Part shown: piece after piece, positions 60,701-64,000 of the stretch
Position numbering within the stretch: position 1 is the first letter of the stretch
How the letters are laid out: every line of letters starts with the position of its first letter
DNA from: Promerops cafer
Taxonomy: Eukaryota; Chordata; Aves; Passeriformes; Nectariniidae
Assembly: GCA_013398275.1 (NCBI GenBank)
Contig: VZSE01013243.1
Location: forward strand, 926,658 to 990,657
Reading direction: 5' to 3'
Length of the DNA stretch: 64,000 nt
Program-made: the position numbers and the translations under genes
The notes under the pieces: model-generated
What the model was told of the DNA's origin: nothing
What the model saw: the letters and a program-made list of their open reading frames with translations, nothing else
Database searches by the model: none

Positions 60701-63645
60701 AGAAAACAAATAATGTTTCTTCGCAAAATATGAAGCCCTTGATGAAAAGCCTCTAGAACTATGTACTGGAACACAACAGTTATCAAATTTTGCTTGATTT
60801 TCCTTAAAATTGGCCAAATAACAAGTTGTTCTTGTAATGTTATTCTCAGAAACAGCTGAATAGTTTTATCTGAAGTATTTCTTACAAAGTACAATAACTC
60901 AGCTTGAAGTGACAGGGTGAGAGTTTGGCACAATCAAGAGTAACTAATAGTGGAAAGAATAGCCTCATAACCAGTTGTACCAACACTGCAACTTGCATTA
61001 TATTTTCTTATAGTCACATATATGCTGAGTTCTGAGTTCAAGTGTTCTGAAAACATGGAGGGATGACAAAAAAACATCCAAAATTTAGCAGCAGTACTTG
61101 AAAAGTAGTAAAATTTAAAAAAATAAAACAACAAAGCTATTGGAGGCCACACTCAGAACTGTTTAAAATTCTCTCTGCCATTCAGTTATTTATCAGTGTT
61201 GGTGTTGTTATTGTTGTTATGAACATGCTGGGAAAAAAATCCAAACTAATCTTGCCCTGGAGTGATTATTGCTTTATATTCATAACATTTGGAAAGCCTG
61301 TCATGCAAAGTATTGAATGCATATGTGAATGATGATAGCTTTGTGGCTTTTTTCCCCAGCATGAATGAGAGAGCGTAAATCTGGTCAGTCATATATTTAT
61401 GCCATGCACATTTTTTAATTGTATGAAAAATAACTGTAACTTAAATCATAAGGTAGTGCTAGTGATTCACTTCAGCTGATAGACACAGCTCTTGCAACAC
61501 TGCAGCAATAACAATTTAAATACATATTGCTCTGCTCATGAGTATGCTTCAAAAGCAGTAGGCAGTGGAAAAGAAGAACTGAATAAATGAACACTGAGAA
61601 AAGAAACAATTTAAATTTTTTTTAAACTGAACTGTAGCTATGAGCTCCCCAGGCAGCATTTTTGACAGTATGCACTGAGAAGTAAAAGAATTTACAACAG
61701 CTCAGACCTGAGCACCCAATCAATAAGACAGCAAACAAGTCCGAGGTAGCTGACTGCAGTACATACCACCTACCTGTGTGTACGATATATGATCTAAATT
61801 TAGTTGAGCATATTGCAGTCAGTTGGCTACCACACTCTTTTGCCCTACATAATCACTCAGCCGTTGCTGTGTGTTCTCTGTTTATTGGTCTAGTCCACTT
61901 TAATTGGCCTTGTTTTCAGTTTTTGTACATGCTGCTGAGAGAAAATATTTCCAGCAGTGGAAAAGGAGAATTAGTCATACACCCGCCCACTCCTTCTCCC
62001 AGGTGTCCCCGAGGACAGATATGGGCTGGGGATCATCCTGCAAGAAAAGTTAATCTGATTTCCTCTGGAGTTGCATGAGTGGTATAGTGGTATGAAGGAA
62101 ACCAACTAGCTTCAGAACTTCAAGATAAGGTACCTCAGGCAGCTGAAGAAATACCATTTCTGTGACTTGTATGGAAGATATAATGAATGCATAACCTACT
62201 CCTTGCTTTTTTCCATCCTAAACTTTATATAGATTTAAGATGCATCCATACAGTCTTTTACAAGACAGTCCTGAGTAAAGCTGAGGTGAGATGATGTGCA
62301 CAGTCCTACAGCTAGCAATGGTGTTAAGTGTGAGCCTAAGTGCTGCACCAAGTTGAATAAAGTTTCTTGGCTCTGCTGCTGTAAAGAGGCAGTCATTTCT
62401 ATGACCAGAGATGGTTTCAAATATCAAAATGGTAACATTTTTATCATCTCCCAGAAAACACTGTCAGTTTATCAAGATAAGGAACACCCCCCCCTGACAC
62501 TTCTGGTTCTAGATTCAGGTCCTTGTCTGGCTTTTTGATAGAGCTGTGTCTCTCACTAGGATGCCACCGTGTTCCTCACCACACTTCACTTCACCTAAAC
62601 AGCAAGTCCAATCCTCTTGCATCCACGATATTCAGCTTTTGAGCTTGTACTGCTCATCCATTGCTCCCAACCTCCCTGTTGTTTAGGACAGCCCTGCTGA
62701 TGCAGCAGCTACTCCAAAGCCCAGTCTGCTAAGTGGACAGTTTGAATCTGGTCACAGTGCCTTTTCACTTTAAACTTCAGCCCTGAAAATGTAAGTCAAT
62801 TACGCTTCTTTGGTGGGAACAAAATCAGACCTCATTTCCTTTTTCTAAAGTCTTAATATTAGACTTAATATTTCAATGTCTTAAACCTATGGTCTTAGAT
62901 TTAATGCTTTTTTCACTAAATATTCCCAAAAGCACTTATTTCCAGCTGTGTGAGAAATTGATATCCAAAGCATAAGGAACAATATAGCTGAGCAATCTCT
63001 TAGTTACAATGGAGAAAAGTTAATCACAATAAATGAAGAAAGTATTTACAGTAAAAGGTGCATCTAAGAAAAATAATTGAGAGTGTATATGTCAAAAAAT
63101 AATAATAAAACACAATTCAGAAGTACCACAGGAACCAAATATATTAAACCAGCAGTCCCCCCACCTCCACTCCAATTAAGACAAATGATCACTAAATAAC
63201 TCCATAACAAATATTTTCTAAAATTAATGTTTGGGGTGGCTAAAAGAAGTTTGGAAAAAGTTTATTTGGACAATTCTAAAATTTAACAGATCTAGTTGAA
63301 ATAAAGGATCTCTCTGTACAGCAGTAATGTGCTTTAACTTTAGAAAGTTGCTGGTTTTTATTAATGACTTTTAATAACCAGTTCTCAGAGCCTCTTACCT
63401 TGACTGTGGTCTTGAAGATATTTTTCTGTTGCACCATTTTTTTCATAAGCAATTTAAATTACTTAAAAATATCCATTTCTTATGAGGAAAACAAAGTTAT
63501 CAATTTATTTATTGATCTCCTCTTCTAACGAAACAGGCATTTGTATAACACAATTCAGCAGAGCTGTCAAATTATAACTGTTTACTATTACACAACAAGT
63601 AATTCAAACAAGATTAGATAGAAAATTATTCCATTGAAAATTATT
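57737..63645. other. Non-coding stretch, no gene recognised
   Basis: It contains a TA repeat (60082-60116) and AT-rich DNA. The 177-codon plus frame 57649-58182 starts inside the LTR end and runs into lysine-rich sequence with no domain. The 141-codon frame at 58866-59291 also has no recognisable domain. Confidence 0.55.
60082..60116. repeat. Dinucleotide repeat (TA)n
   Basis: About 17 TA units interrupted once by a C (TATATCTATA). Confidence 0.95.
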
Positions 63646-63724
63646 CATTGATCCTGCCTGTAAGGCATAAAGACATGCATGTGTGCAATATGCACATCTT
63701 TATGCCTTGCAGGCAGGATCAGTG
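63646..63724 (+). ncRNA. Pre-miRNA-like hairpin candidate
   Basis: The left arm starts CATTGATCCTGCCTGTAAGG and continues CATAAAGACATGCAT. The right arm, ATGCACATCTTTATGCC then TTGCAGGCAGGATCAGTG, is its reverse complement except for two T-G wobbles and one 2x2 internal loop (CA opposite CA). The result is a stem of about 35 bp closed by a nine-base loop (GTGTGCAAT), 79 nt in all. That size and pairing are typical of a microRNA precursor. Flanking bases do not pair further. I cannot match it to a named miRNA. Alternatives are a small inverted duplication or the ends of a miniature transposon. Either strand could be transcribed. Confidence 0.4.
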
Positions 63725-64000
63725 CTGCTCAGCCTGAGCAAGAAGCTGTCACAACAGCAGGATCACCTGGAAGGGGAGAGAAAGGGTCTCATGTGCAGAT
63801 TTGTCCAGAATTGTGCAGTTTTGTCCAGATTTGGGAAAAGAAGCCTGACAATTGTTAGGTTACAATGATTCATGTGCTAACTTAGAGATGGGCTACAAAT
63901 ACTCATGACCTTGGACACCCTGCAGAGATTTTCTAAATAGTGGGACAGAACATGGCTTTTTGGAGGTACTGTTTAGGATTATTATCTCAAATAGCTGCCT
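63725..64000. other. Non-coding window end
   Basis: It includes two copies of TTTGTCCAGA about 24 bases apart (near 63799 and 63823). The small open frame 63683-63868 overlaps the hairpin arm and shows no domain. Confidence 0.45.

Overview
The window reads as non-coding DNA from a bird nuclear genome, most likely a passerine. The evidence is the repeat content. It has several CR1 LINE copies with the avian 3' end (ATTCTATGATT-type tail), two copies of a tRNA-Ile-derived SINE with a CR1-type tail that matches what I know of songbird TguSINE1, and endogenous-retrovirus LTRs, one flanked by a perfect 5-bp target-site duplication. Base composition is AT-rich, there is no operon-like gene packing, and two runs of N mark assembly gaps inside simple repeats.

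I found no convincing protein-coding gene, tRNA, rRNA or CRISPR. The long open frames are repeat-derived (CR1 reverse-transcriptase end at 10.4-10.8 kb, pentamer array at 0.9-1.3 kb, LTR sequence at 52.5 and 57.6 kb) or have no recognisable domain. The region is either intergenic or deep intronic; the sequence alone does not say which gene is nearby.

Layout. 0-1.3 kb: AT-rich start, then a CTTCC microsatellite, a gap, and a two-letter pentamer array (CTTCC/CTGAA). 1.3-12.7 kb: sparse old CR1 and SINE pieces. 12.7-13.3 kb: an LTR-like unit with 8-bp inverted ends. 13.3-23.8 kb: almost no recognisable repeats. 23.8-24.9 kb: a CR1 tail and a TguSINE1-like SINE. 29.96-31.2 kb: a decayed CR1 body fragment covering endonuclease to early reverse transcriptase but lacking its 3' half. 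31.8 kb: a probable fossil MIR. 31.9-42.1 kb: another repeat-poor stretch. 42-48 kb: two CR1 copies and short tandem repeats. 52.2-52.9 kb: an intact solo LTR. 56.3-57.7 kb: two related LTR starts, the second a nearly complete LTR. 63.65 kb: a near-perfect 79-nt hairpin resembling a microRNA precursor.

The parts do not form a working system. They record successive waves of retroelement insertion and decay. The feature most worth following up is the hairpin near the right end.
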